DNA of 64,000 nucleotides from Roseovarius confluentis (GTDB lineage: Bacteria; Pseudomonadota; Alphaproteobacteria; Rhodobacterales; Rhodobacteraceae): assembly GCF_002917925.1 (NCBI RefSeq), contig NZ_PPFE01000001.1:62001-126000 (forward strand), in the 5' to 3' direction. The notes beneath the pieces are model-generated. The model saw only the letters and a program-made list of their open reading frames with translations, was not told where the DNA came from and did not search any database. The first letter of the stretch is position 1, and every line of letters starts with the position of its first letter. Both the position numbers and the translations under genes were made by a program. Shown in pieces: positions 54,123-63,049 of the stretch.

Positions 54123-54151
54123 ACATTATGTGTGAGGGTCAGGAGCGTCAA
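54123..54151 (-). promoter_or_regulatory. Promoter of the ilvBN operon
   Basis: TTGACG (54146-54151) and TAATGT (54123-54128) are spaced by 17 bases on the minus strand. Transcription should start near 54116, about 22 bases before the leader peptide ATG. Confidence 0.8.
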
Positions 54152-54595
54152 CAGGCTTTCCGCGAAAAATGTCGCGCGAGGGGGCGGATTCTTTGCATTT
54201 GTTGCGCGGAATGCGGCGCGGCAGAAACGCGCAGGTTTGGAGGATGTCGCGGACCCGTCCGAGGGCTGTCAAACTCGTGTGACAATCTAGGGGATCTATT
54301 GCCACCACCATCCGCAGACCCGCCATGAAAGATGTCGACCTCAACCGCCTGTCCGCCAGTTGTTTGCGTGCGATACGGTCAGGGGCGGAATCTCATGCTT
54401 TCTGACTAGGCCGAAAGGGTCCGATCTGACGGGGCTGACATGGTCGACCGACCGGCGCACAAAGATCATGGGTATTCGGCACCCAGCCGCGCCATTCTCC
54501 GGCGGCGAAGGCAAGCTTCCGCGTTTTGCAATGGTGACCGGCAAGCGCGACGACGGTGCGCCGCTGGGATGGCGAAAATTCGTGCAAAATAGCGA
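54152..54595. other. 444-base stretch without a supportable gene
   Basis: Beyond the ilv promoter, frames on both strands are short, lack ribosome sites and resemble nothing known. The stretch joins the ilv promoter to a 32-base palindrome. Confidence 0.5.
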
Positions 54596-54627
54596 GCCCA
54601 AGATTCTTCGTACGAAGAATCTTGGGC
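54596..54627. terminator. Perfect 32-base palindrome after a hypothetical gene
   Basis: Arms of 16 bases (54596-54611 and 54612-54627) are exact inverted copies with no spacer, centred on CGTACG. It lies nine bases past the stop of the gene at 54636 and probably terminates it; the T-run is poor (TATTTT seven bases on, minus strand). A protein-binding role is also possible. Confidence 0.6.
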
Positions 54628-54635
54628 GAAACGCC

Positions 54636-54962
54636 CTACATCATGTGACCCAGCGTGCCCATCATGTAGTCTCGGTTATAGTGCAGCGCCTGCACGCGGG
54701 GATCGTCCTGCGACGTGCGCATCACCGTGTCGTAATCGGCAAAACAGATCAGCTGTGCCTCGTTTTGGATAATCCGGATGTTCAGGTCCCGGAGATAAGC
54801 GACGCGAAACCTGTCAGCCAGCCGTTCTGAGGCGAAGTTGATGATCGTTGTGGTGCCACCAGCGTTGTTCTGTAGGCCGTAACATACGGCTTTCTGGCGG
54901 TCGAAGGTGAAATCGGCGAACTCGACCGTGCTTTCGCCGTAGTCCTCTTGTACATCCTGCAT
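54636..54962 (-). CDS. Hypothetical protein, 108 residues
   Basis: From ATG 54962 (GGGGGA five bases upstream) the product reads MQDVQEDYGESTVEFADFTF and ends MMGTLGHMM. It is soluble, acidic at the start, with no domain I recognise. ATGs at 54974 and 54989 are in frame. It lies 31-43 bases after the broken LuxR gene on the same strand and may have been its operon partner. Confidence 0.55.
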   Translation of the reverse strand: MQDVQEDYGESTVEFADFTFDRQKAVCYGLQNNAGGTTTIINFASERLADRFRVAYLRDLNIRIIQNEAQLICFADYDTVMRTSQDDPRVQALHYNRDYMMGTLGHMM

Positions 54963-55005
54963 GGTGTCCCCCATGACAATGAATGACACAACGATGACAC
55001 AAAAT

Positions 55006-55730
55006 TCAGTTTATGGAAGGGGTGCAGCGAAAAAATTTCTGCGCCGCGGCATCATATGCCGCAAAGTTGACCAGATGAGTGCTGTGACCCTGGAGTACAC
55101 CGTGTTCCATTACATAGCGGGTCAGGCCGACGGTAGCACTGATAAGCAGCTTGCGCTTGATGATTTTGCGATGCTTTTCCACGGTGCGCACCGAGATGTC
55201 CAAAACCTGAGCCCCGCCTTTTTCGACTAACGCTGTGCCAGTTGAAACAAGGTCATCTGTTCGCGGTCAGTCAATCGAACGCGCCCTTCGCGGCTATCCG
55301 GCACCAGTGGTCCCTGCGCCCTGGTGCACAGGTAACACTGGGCTTTGATGGCCTCGTCGATCGCGCAATTGAACTTCAATGCGGGCACGTCTTCCAGCAC
55401 GGATCCCATAGCACCGTGCCCAATGCGGAACTGATGTATTCGGCGCTGCCATGCCTTAAAGGGCTGCGTGAGGGACAACATTGCCGCGTCGTCTTCGGGC
55501 ACGACGCGGCCGTAGATGTTGACAACCGCAGGTCATGCCAAAAACACCCAGTTCTTCTGTTCGTCGCGTTTCGCCGAGATCAGTTTTTGCTCGAGGTTGC
55601 GGATATTGCGCTCCGCGACTTTGCGCGATTGAAGCGTGACCCGCGCGGAAATGGTTTCTACCGCTACGATCAGCAGCGGCGTGGCTGTCAGGAACTGTTT
55701 CCGGCCGTAGGTCACGCGGGGGACGATCAT
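55006..55730 (-). pseudogene. Broken LuxR-family regulator with membrane anchor
   Basis: Three pieces join into one LuxR-type protein. 55730-55533 encodes a membrane helix and coiled coil ending NWVFLA, closed by TGA. The same frame reopens with PAVVNIYGRVVPEDDAA and runs to LTDREQMTLFQLAQ, where a stop follows. A one-base shift then gives LVEKGGAQVLDISVRTVEKHRK, the second half of the LuxR helix-turn-helix, to 55006. One nonsense change and one missing base therefore interrupt the gene. GAGAAGAG precedes the first ATG. Confidence 0.8.
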
Positions 55731-55993
55731 CGATTCTCTTCTCGTGAATTGATAATGCGAATTGCATCAAAAGCCCTGCGTCAGGTGGCGCGTCAGTACA
55801 CGTTTGGCTTGTGCGCGCGCCGCTGCATCTGGTCCGGTTTTGGACTTTTTGACGGGTCGGAATGCAGATCCTACGCACTACTCGGTATTCCCATCGCAAA
55901 ATGCACACGATAGTGTCCCGGCACCTGCAACGGTCCGCGCGGAAGCTGCCAGGGACGGGTTTTCGCGCATCATCAATTGGGAGGATAAATCAC

Positions 55994-57076
55994 ATGGATC
56001 GTCGTTCATTCCTGAAGAATACGGCATTGGGTGGGTCGGCCGCCGCCGCCACGACGCTGGCCGCACCGGCCTATGCCCAAGGCAACCGCACGTTGACCAT
56101 GGTCACAACCTGGGGCCGGGGCCTCGCCGGTGTTTTCGATGCAGCACAGCGCGCGGCAGACAACATCAACGGCATGGCTGACGGCGCACTGACCATCGAC
56201 GTCAAGGGCGCGGGCGAACTGGTCGGCGCGTTCGAGGTGTTCGATGCCGTGACCGCCGGGCAGGCTGACATGTACCATGGCGCCGACTACTATTTCGTGG
56301 GGCAGCATCCGGCCTATGCCTTTTTCACCTCGGTTCCGTTCGGCATGACGGCGCAGGAACTGGTGAACTGGTATTATCACGGCGACGGCATGGGCTTCCA
56401 CGACGAGTTGGGCCAGATCTTCGGCCTTAAATCTTTCCTCGCGGGCAACACCGGCGCTCAGGCGGGTGGTTGGTTCTCGAAAGAGATCAACGGCCCCGAA
56501 GATTTCAACGGCCTGAAATTCCGGATGCCCGGTCTGGGCGGCAAGGCCTTGGGCAAGCTGGGCGCATCGGTTCAGAACCTGCCGGGGGCTGAAGTCTACC
56601 AAGCGCTGGCCTCGGGAGCGATTGATGGCACCGAGTGGATTGGCCCTTGGGCGGACGAAAAGGCAGGCTTCCAGGAGATCACGAAGACCTACTACACCGC
56701 CGGCTTCCACGAGCCGGGCGCTGGCCTATCCATCGGGATGAACCGCGAAGTCTTCGACAGCCTGACTCCGGCGCAGCAGAAGATGGTCGAAACCGCCTGT
56801 GCCGAGGCGCACCAGTGGAACCTTGCACAATTCCTGTCGAACAACTCTGCCGCGCTGAGCCGGCTTCAGTCGAGCGGCGTCAACACGCTTGAATTCCCCG
56901 ATTCGGTCTGGGACGCGTTTGGCCAGGCCGCTGATGAAGTTCACCAGGAGAATATGGGCGACGACATCTACAAGCGGGTTTACGACAGCTACATGGCCTC
57001 GATGAAGTCCTCGTCGGCTTGGCTTGCCAAGTCCGACGGCGCCTATACCAAGCAACGCGACCGCGTTCTGGGCTGA
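55994..57076 (+). CDS. TRAP transporter substrate-binding protein (DctP/TakP-like)
   Basis: The 360-residue protein starts with a Tat-type signal (MDRRSFLKNTALGG, cut near YAQ). The mature part shows the DctP pattern, with GLKFRMPGLGGKALGKLGASVQNLPGAEVYQALASGAIDGTEWIG, whose Arg binds the carboxylate of the solute. The GTEWIGPWAD block favours the TakP-like group (2-oxo acids, mannitol-type acids). GGAGG precedes the ATG at 55994. It begins the operon with the two permease genes. Confidence 0.9.
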   Translation: MDRRSFLKNTALGGSAAAATTLAAPAYAQGNRTLTMVTTWGRGLAGVFDAAQRAADNINGMADGALTIDVKGAGELVGAFEVFDAVTAGQADMYHGADYYFVGQHPAYAFFTSVPFGMTAQELVNWYYHGDGMGFHDELGQIFGLKSFLAGNTGAQAGGWFSKEINGPEDFNGLKFRMPGLGGKALGKLGASVQNLPGAEVYQALASGAIDGTEWIGPWADEKAGFQEITKTYYTAGFHEPGAGLSIGMNREVFDSLTPAQQKMVETACAEAHQWNLAQFLSNNSAALSRLQSSGVNTLEFPDSVWDAFGQAADEVHQENMGDDIYKRVYDSYMASMKSSSAWLAKSDGAYTKQRDRVLG

Positions 57077-57183
57077 TCGCCCTGTAGCGTGCTGTCTTGT
57101 GGGCGGGCCCTTCGGCGGGGCCCGCCTCGATCCCGTAAACGGGTCTCGGGGGACCCGCACCGACATGAGGGACGTGGGAACCC

Positions 57184-58074
57184 ATGCTGGACGCTCTTCT
57201 CTGGTTTTTCCAAAATATCGGCTTGGCCTTTTACAACTTGGCCTATGCCGTCACCCATCCCGCCAGCTGGCTGAACTGGGCAGACAAGGAAGCGATCATG
57301 CGGTTCGTCTATTACGGCGGATCGGTGGAATTTTTCTTTGTCGTGTTCACCTTCGTTCTGGTGCTGACAGTGATCGGTCTTTGGCGCAACGGCTTCATGT
57401 GGGGCTGTGTGCGTGTGATGGAGGGGTTTGCCAACATCACCGGGCGCATCTTTGCCTGGGCCGGCCTGATCATGGTGATCCAGCAGATCATCATTGTCTT
57501 CGTCCAAAGGATTTTCGTGCGGCCCGACATCTCGTTCGGTTTTGGCATCCCGTTGTCCTACGACATCAGCTGGTGGGCCGAGATGCTCAAGTTTCACAAC
57601 GCGCTCGTCGTCGCCCTGTGCTGTACCTACACGTTCGTCCAAGGCGGGCACGTGCGGGTCGATCTGTTCTATGCCGCCGTCAAATTTCGCACAAAGCGGA
57701 TCATCGACATGATCGGAAGCCTGATCTTCATGGCGCCGATGGCCGTGCTGGTCTGGATGTACGGCTGGTATTTCATGTGGCGGCATCTGATCACTCCCAA
57801 GCCGTCGGCGTCTGACACGCTCGACCGGCTTATGATGAAGGCGCGTGCGGTCCGCTGGAACGTGGAAACGATCGGGTTCAGCCCAAATGGGTTCAACGGC
57901 TACTTTCTGTTCAAGATCCTGATGGTCGCGTTCGCGGGTATGGTCTTTATCCAGGCCATAGCGTTTTTCTACCGCTCGTATCTGGAGTTCAAGGAAGGGC
58001 CGGAAAGCGAGGGCAGGTACCTCGACAAGGATAACCTCGGACAAGGCGAGGAAGCCTATGAGGGTACACACTGA
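57184..58074 (+). CDS. TRAP transporter small permease (DctQ type), extended
   Basis: The 296-residue membrane protein contains the four-helix DctQ core, including NALVVALCCTYTFVQGGHVRVDLFY with the typical HVRVD. It is longer than usual (about 170-200), with an extra N-terminal helix region and a loop at about residues 200-235. It pairs with the large permease, whose ATG overlaps its stop (TGATG). Confidence 0.87.
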   Translation: MLDALLWFFQNIGLAFYNLAYAVTHPASWLNWADKEAIMRFVYYGGSVEFFFVVFTFVLVLTVIGLWRNGFMWGCVRVMEGFANITGRIFAWAGLIMVIQQIIIVFVQRIFVRPDISFGFGIPLSYDISWWAEMLKFHNALVVALCCTYTFVQGGHVRVDLFYAAVKFRTKRIIDMIGSLIFMAPMAVLVWMYGWYFMWRHLITPKPSASDTLDRLMMKARAVRWNVETIGFSPNGFNGYFLFKILMVAFAGMVFIQAIAFFYRSYLEFKEGPESEGRYLDKDNLGQGEEAYEGTH

Positions 58075-60428
58075 TGTTGTTTGGACTTGATGGCGTCGAG
58101 GTCGGCCTGATCATCGTATTTCTATGTCTCTTCGGTGGCATACTTTCCGGGTTTCCGGTGGCCTTTGCCATCGGCGGTGCGGGTGCCATTTCCTTTGCGA
58201 TCATCGCGGGGCTCGACAGTGCAGGCCTGCTGATCCACCAGGCGATCGACACCGGAAGCGAGGCGTATCGCACCCTCGTCGGATCGGGAGTAAAGCCCGA
58301 AACCGTTTCGATCTTCCGATATCCCGACCTGCCAAGGGTGGGCGAGCCAGTATTTCCGCAGGGATGGGAAACCGCGCTTGATCGCAACGTCAGCTTCATC
58401 GTCAACCGGATGAACGAACGCGTCTTCGCCGGTCAGTCGATCGAAACGCTATTGGCGGTGCTGATGTTCGTGCTGATGGGAATCACGCTGGAACGGTCGA
58501 AAATCGCAAACGATCTTTTGACAACCATGGCGCGGGTATTTGGGCCGCTGCCGGGCGGGCTCGCGGTTTCGGTGGTCGTCGTCGGTGCATTCCTTGCCGC
58601 CTCGACCGGGATCGTGGGCGCGACGGTGGTCACCATGGGGCTGCTCAGCCTGCCCACCATGCTGCGCAGCAATTACAGCCCCGAAATAGCCACCGGCGTT
58701 ATTGCGGCCTCGGGCACGCTGGGGCAGATCATTCCGCCTTCGATCGTGATCGTTCTTCTTGGCACACTTGCTGGCGACCTCTACTCGGTCGCGCAGGAGG
58801 CGCGCGCGCAGGAGGTGGGCTGCACCGACGCGCTGACCTACCTGGGGGAACCCGCAGTGGTGTCCGTCGGCACGCTCTTCCAGGCGGCTCTGCTGCCGGG
58901 CATCCTTCTGGCGCTGCTCTATGCGCTTTATGCCTTCGGCTTTGCTCTGGTCTACCCCAGCAGGGCCCCCGCGGTCGAGCTGGGTGCCACCAACGCAGAG
59001 GCCATCACCCGCGGCGAGGCGTTCACATGGTTTCTCGGGATCCCGGTTGCGCTGGTTGCCGGCATGCTGGTGCTGGGGCAGATGAATATCATTGGTAGCC
59101 AAAGCACGACCATCGACAGCTTCAGCGAACAGGGTCAAAGCGCCAGCCTGCGCACCAGCGTCGGCCCCGACTGCAAGGATGCGATGATCGAACTGCACGG
59201 ACAGGCCGCCTGGGACCGCGCCGTGGCCGAGCAAAAATCCATCGACGAGTCCGGTGGCGTGACCCAAAGCGTCCGCTTGTCCGAGGAGGAACAGGCCGAA
59301 ATGCTGGCCCGAAAGGTCGAGAACGCGGCACCGATTGGAACCGGCATCGCGATTATGATGCTGATATTCTCCCTCGTCCTGGCCCTTGCGCGCGGCGTTC
59401 TTCCATCTGAAAGCCCAACACCCTTGATCGTGGGGGCGCTCGGGATCACGCTTGGTCTTCTGGTCGACATCCTGTTGATCGGTCCGCAATGGAGTGCGGG
59501 CGCGACCTTCGCGATCTTGGCGATCCCCGTTGCGCTGGCGCTTTACGGTTGTGCCCATGGCGCTGCGCGATTGGCCCGGAACGAGCTGATCCGCGTGGTC
59601 TTTCCGCCGCTGGTTCTCATCGTGGCGGTACTGGGCTCGATACTCGGGGGCATCACCAACCCCACACCGGCCGCCGCATTGGGTGCGGGCGGGGCGATCA
59701 TGCTGGCCGCCTACCGCAAGCTGAAGGACGACGAGCGCTCGGGCAAGATCATTATCTTCGCCACCTTCGCGATAGTCATCTCGATCATCGTCGGCATCAA
59801 TTTCGACTTGCGGATCAACGTCGAGGGCGCCTCGGCCGAGAGCTGGATCGCGTTTTTCGTCGCTCAGGCGGCGTATCTGTACGCTCTTTTCGGGCTGCTC
59901 TTCGCCTGCTGGGTACTCTTCGCCGGCGGCATACTCAGCCCGGTCGTGCGCGAGACGGCGAAGGTGACCAGCATGGTGTTCACCATCCTGATCGGTTCGC
60001 AGCTTCTGAACCTCGTGGTGATCTCCTTCGGAGGCGAGCATTACATCCAGCAGTTCCTGCGCTCGTTCGACAACGAATACAAGGTATTCCTGATCGTGAT
60101 GCTGGTGCTCTTCATACTCGGCTTCGTGCTCGACTTCCTGGAGATCATCTACATCGTGATCCCGATCGTGGGGCCTGTGATCTACGGCGGAACTTTTGAT
60201 CCGAAATGGGTGACGATCATGATTGCGGTGAACCTGCAGACCTCGTTCCTGACACCGCCTTTCGGCTTCGCGCTCTTCTACCTAAGGGGGGTGGCGCCGA
60301 AGGAGGTCACGACCGGGCACATATACCGCGGTGTCGCGCCTTTCGTGCTAATCCAGGTCGTAGGTCTGGCGATACTGTGGTTCTTCCCGGATATCGTCAC
60401 GATCTTCCCGGATCTGCTGAGCGGTTGA
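58074..60428 (+). CDS. TRAP transporter large permease (DctM type), enlarged
   Basis: The 784-residue protein is far longer than the usual 430. It keeps DctM marks (GGILSGFPVAFAIGG, MGITLERSKIANDLL, GIVGATVVTMGLLSLPTML, GTLGQIIPPSIVIVLLG, TAFP-like FLTPPFGFALFYLRGV). Extra parts are an insert at about residues 48-110, a soluble segment at about 343-420, and added helices between 420 and 640. It is driven by the sodium or proton gradient, not ATP. Confidence 0.9.
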   Translation: MLFGLDGVEVGLIIVFLCLFGGILSGFPVAFAIGGAGAISFAIIAGLDSAGLLIHQAIDTGSEAYRTLVGSGVKPETVSIFRYPDLPRVGEPVFPQGWETALDRNVSFIVNRMNERVFAGQSIETLLAVLMFVLMGITLERSKIANDLLTTMARVFGPLPGGLAVSVVVVGAFLAASTGIVGATVVTMGLLSLPTMLRSNYSPEIATGVIAASGTLGQIIPPSIVIVLLGTLAGDLYSVAQEARAQEVGCTDALTYLGEPAVVSVGTLFQAALLPGILLALLYALYAFGFALVYPSRAPAVELGATNAEAITRGEAFTWFLGIPVALVAGMLVLGQMNIIGSQSTTIDSFSEQGQSASLRTSVGPDCKDAMIELHGQAAWDRAVAEQKSIDESGGVTQSVRLSEEEQAEMLARKVENAAPIGTGIAIMMLIFSLVLALARGVLPSESPTPLIVGALGITLGLLVDILLIGPQWSAGATFAILAIPVALALYGCAHGAARLARNELIRVVFPPLVLIVAVLGSILGGITNPTPAAALGAGGAIMLAAYRKLKDDERSGKIIIFATFAIVISIIVGINFDLRINVEGASAESWIAFFVAQAAYLYALFGLLFACWVLFAGGILSPVVRETAKVTSMVFTILIGSQLLNLVVISFGGEHYIQQFLRSFDNEYKVFLIVMLVLFILGFVLDFLEIIYIVIPIVGPVIYGGTFDPKWVTIMIAVNLQTSFLTPPFGFALFYLRGVAPKEVTTGHIYRGVAPFVLIQVVGLAILWFFPDIVTIFPDLLSG

Positions 60429-60501
60429 CCCGGCATCGCCAACATAACAAGGGCTCGGGCATCGCCGGGCGCTTTCATTCCCGACAAATGCAGCGCACCA
60501 A

Positions 60502-61044
60502 ATGACACAGGAAGCAAATACAAGGCATGTTATCCTGTCCGGATGCTCCGGTGGGGGAAAGTCAACGCTGCTGACGGCGCTTGGCCGCACCGGGTACAGC
60601 ACCGTGCCCGAACCCGGGCGACGCATCGTTGCGGAAGAGACACGTGGCCGCGGCGTGGCCTTACCTTGGGTCGATCCCACCGCATTTGCCCGGCGAGCGG
60701 TGGATATGGCCCTGCAGGACCGGGCCGACGTGGCCAGCGATACAGGCTGGGTGTTCTTTGATCGCGGATTGATCGACGCTGCCGTTGCGCTGGAGCATGC
60801 CGCGGGCATAGATATGGCCGTCACCATGGCGCCCGCGAAACGCTTTCACCAAAAGGTATTCGTGGCCCCGCCCTGGCCGGAGATCTACAAATCCGACAAC
60901 GCGCGACGCCACGGCTTTGACGTGGCGATCGAAGAGTATCACCGGCTGTGCAAAGCATATGACCGGCTTGGCTACACGATTGTGTCTTTGCCCAAAACTA
61001 ATGTCGCTGAGCGGACCGCATTCGTTCTGAACCACCTGGGTTGA
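60502..61044 (+). CDS. AAA-type P-loop ATPase/kinase-like protein
   Basis: The 180-residue protein has a P-loop SGCSGGGKSTLL at 13-24, followed by EPGRRIVAEE and FFDRGLIDAA, the pattern of small AAA_28-type ATPases related to nucleotide or cofactor kinases. The substrate is unknown. It follows the TRAP operon after 73 bases, and shares nothing visible with it. Confidence 0.82.
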   Translation: MTQEANTRHVILSGCSGGGKSTLLTALGRTGYSTVPEPGRRIVAEETRGRGVALPWVDPTAFARRAVDMALQDRADVASDTGWVFFDRGLIDAAVALEHAAGIDMAVTMAPAKRFHQKVFVAPPWPEIYKSDNARRHGFDVAIEEYHRLCKAYDRLGYTIVSLPKTNVAERTAFVLNHLG

Positions 61045-61052
61045 AACGATGC

Positions 61053-61778
61053 CTACTGAGCTGGGATCAAGGCAATACGGCCGCGGTCGGGGTCCGGTGT
61101 CCGCCCGGAGATCTCCAGTACAAGCTTGCGCCGCACGGTGCGTGCGAAACTGTCCCGACCCTCGGCCGTCACCATGAAGGCACCGGGACCGCCAATGATG
61201 CGTTTGGCATATTCTTCCTCTAGGTTCGCCCCGGCGCGGCGACCGTCTTCGGGCCGCAGGATCGGCAGGGCGTTGATGACGATCCCTGCCGCCAGAACCT
61301 CGGCCCGGGCCGAAGCTATGGAAGGACCCGAGGAGTTACGGATACTGTCCCCGGAAAAGTCGATTACCGCACGGGGCGCGATGATGTCGTTGGACTCGAT
61401 CAACCGCTTTGCATCAAGAAGAGCGCCACCAATGGCGTTGCTGCCATAAGCTTGGCGCGGCGGACCGTCCAGCGCGTCGGCAAAGGCTTGTGCGGTGGCG
61501 TCGCCGTCGATCACGGTCCACGGCACGACAACGGCGGTATTGGTGGCCCACTCGACATAGGTCACCGCGACATTGCCATAAAGCGATTGCTCTATGGCTT
61601 TTAAAACCTCTGGGTCCGTTATCGCGGTCGCGTAGCCCTGTCGCTGGAAGGACAGCTCCATGTCGTCGATTGACCCAGACGCATCCGCCAGCAGGACCAG
61701 TTCCAGTCCGACCTCTTGGCGGGTTTCGGCAAGAGCCGAACCCGCAAGCCAGCAAAAGAAAAATGTCATGATGCGCAT
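61053..61778 (-). CDS. Exported DUF1194 von Willebrand A-domain protein
   Basis: The 241-residue product has a signal peptide (MRIMTFFFCWLAGSALAE) and a VWA-like DUF1194 domain with the metal-site start LLADASGSIDDMEL. It continues with VEWATNTAVVVPW, IGGALLDAKRLIE and VIDFSGDSIRN. Such proteins usually mediate protein contacts in the periplasm. Start at 61778 chosen for the signal peptide; 61805 is possible. It is tail to tail with the ATPase. Confidence 0.85.
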   Translation of the reverse strand: MRIMTFFFCWLAGSALAETRQEVGLELVLLADASGSIDDMELSFQRQGYATAITDPEVLKAIEQSLYGNVAVTYVEWATNTAVVVPWTVIDGDATAQAFADALDGPPRQAYGSNAIGGALLDAKRLIESNDIIAPRAVIDFSGDSIRNSSGPSIASARAEVLAAGIVINALPILRPEDGRRAGANLEEEYAKRIIGGPGAFMVTAEGRDSFARTVRRKLVLEISGRTPDPDRGRIALIPAQ

Positions 61779-61898
61779 GAGACAAATTTTCCCTGCAAAC
61801 CGCATCAGGGCAAGCCGCCCGTGGTCACATCCGCGTGTGGACAGGCGTTGCGTGGTCCTATGATGCGAAAACAGGCGAACCGGGCGTCAGTACCGCGC

Positions 61899-62909
61899 TC
61901 AGGTCCTGTCACCCCGGGCCAGCGGCAGGATGGTTCCGCGGATAAGCTGCATCAGGTCTCCGAAATAACCGACACTGCGCGCAGGGCGTGTGGAATCAGA
62001 CGTGATCGCGATAGTCAGGCCCAGTCCCGGCACTATGCAGATCACCTGTCCGCCGTATCCGCGCGCAAGGGCGAAATCATCTCCGTCTGACTGTCCAAGA
62101 AACCAGCCATAGCCATAGCGCAGCCCGGACCATGGCGAGCGTGTGACGGGATCGAAAGACCGGTTGACCCAGTCCTCGCTCAACACGCGCGTGCCGTCCC
62201 ACATGCCGCCGCGCCGGTACATCTCGCCGAAATGGATCATCGCGGGCAGGCTGAGCGACATCTCGTTGCCGCCAAGATAGCGCCCTTGCGGATCGCGGGT
62301 CCAAGGCGGGATGCTGATGCCGAGCGGCGCACCCAGCCGCTCTCGCGATTGCTGCAGAAGGCTTTGCCCGGTGATTTCGGACAGGATCGCACCCAGCACG
62401 TGGAACGAGCCTGTCGAATATAGCATGCGCGCGCCGGGTTCCGTCTCGAACGGGCGCGACAGGGCGTTGGCGACCCAATTCGAACTGCTGACCCACTCTC
62501 CGTAATTCGGTCCTGATGTTCGCTCTAGCCCGGCTTGCATGGTCACGAGGTTCTCGACCGATATATCCGAAACGCCCGGCTCGGCGTTTGCGGGGATCAG
62601 GCCGGGGGAAAGCTGGCCGATAGTGGTCTGCAGTGTCGGTATTTCGCCGCGGTCCAGCGCGGCCCCTGTCAGCGCCGCAACGACGGTTTTTGACACCGAC
62701 TTTATCGGGACTGGCGTCCCGATCTCGGGACCGCGAAACGCCTCGGAAAACACCTCGGCGCCGTGCTGGTGGATCATGACGGCATGGCATTGATCCAACG
62801 CACCCGCCACATCCGCCACGCCGCGCCATTCGGCGGGCTGGGCACGGGCGGGCCATGCGGCAAATGCGGCGGCACCGGCAAGAATATGGCGACGACTAAG
62901 ACAGGACAT
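61899..62909 (-). CDS. Serine hydrolase of the beta-lactamase/penicillin-binding family
   Basis: The 336-residue protein has a Tat-like signal (SRRHILAGAAAFAA, cut after ARAQ) and the SxxK nucleophile in PIKSVSKTVV, followed by a class C-like fold (MQAGLERTSGPNYGEW, YSTGSFHVLGAILSEITG, GGMWDGTRVLSEDWVNRS, GYGGQVICIVPG). It may be an esterase or peptidase; true beta-lactamase action cannot be claimed. Start at 62909, GAGG upstream. Confidence 0.85.
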   Translation of the reverse strand: MSCLSRRHILAGAAAFAAWPARAQPAEWRGVADVAGALDQCHAVMIHQHGAEVFSEAFRGPEIGTPVPIKSVSKTVVAALTGAALDRGEIPTLQTTIGQLSPGLIPANAEPGVSDISVENLVTMQAGLERTSGPNYGEWVSSSNWVANALSRPFETEPGARMLYSTGSFHVLGAILSEITGQSLLQQSRERLGAPLGISIPPWTRDPQGRYLGGNEMSLSLPAMIHFGEMYRRGGMWDGTRVLSEDWVNRSFDPVTRSPWSGLRYGYGWFLGQSDGDDFALARGYGGQVICIVPGLGLTIAITSDSTRPARSVGYFGDLMQLIRGTILPLARGDRT

Positions 62910-63049
62910 GCAACCTCGCTTTTCTGGGAAGTTCACCAGATATCACGCACCGTGCGAAGGGCCAGAGGGCAGGGACATCGAATAGCCGTCAAACACGTGA
63001 ACGTGTTCGGATCGTGCGTCCCCGGGACGCGAAAGAACCCCTTGGCGCC

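Noticed and set aside
54360-54830. A 156-codon plus-strand frame in the gap upstream of ilv.
   Set aside because: Its second half is antisense to the hypothetical gene and its first half has no ribosome site or recognisable domain.
58449-60041. A 530-codon minus-strand frame opposite the TRAP large permease.
   Set aside because: Antisense shadow of a membrane protein gene; no ribosome site and a very polar, low-complexity product.
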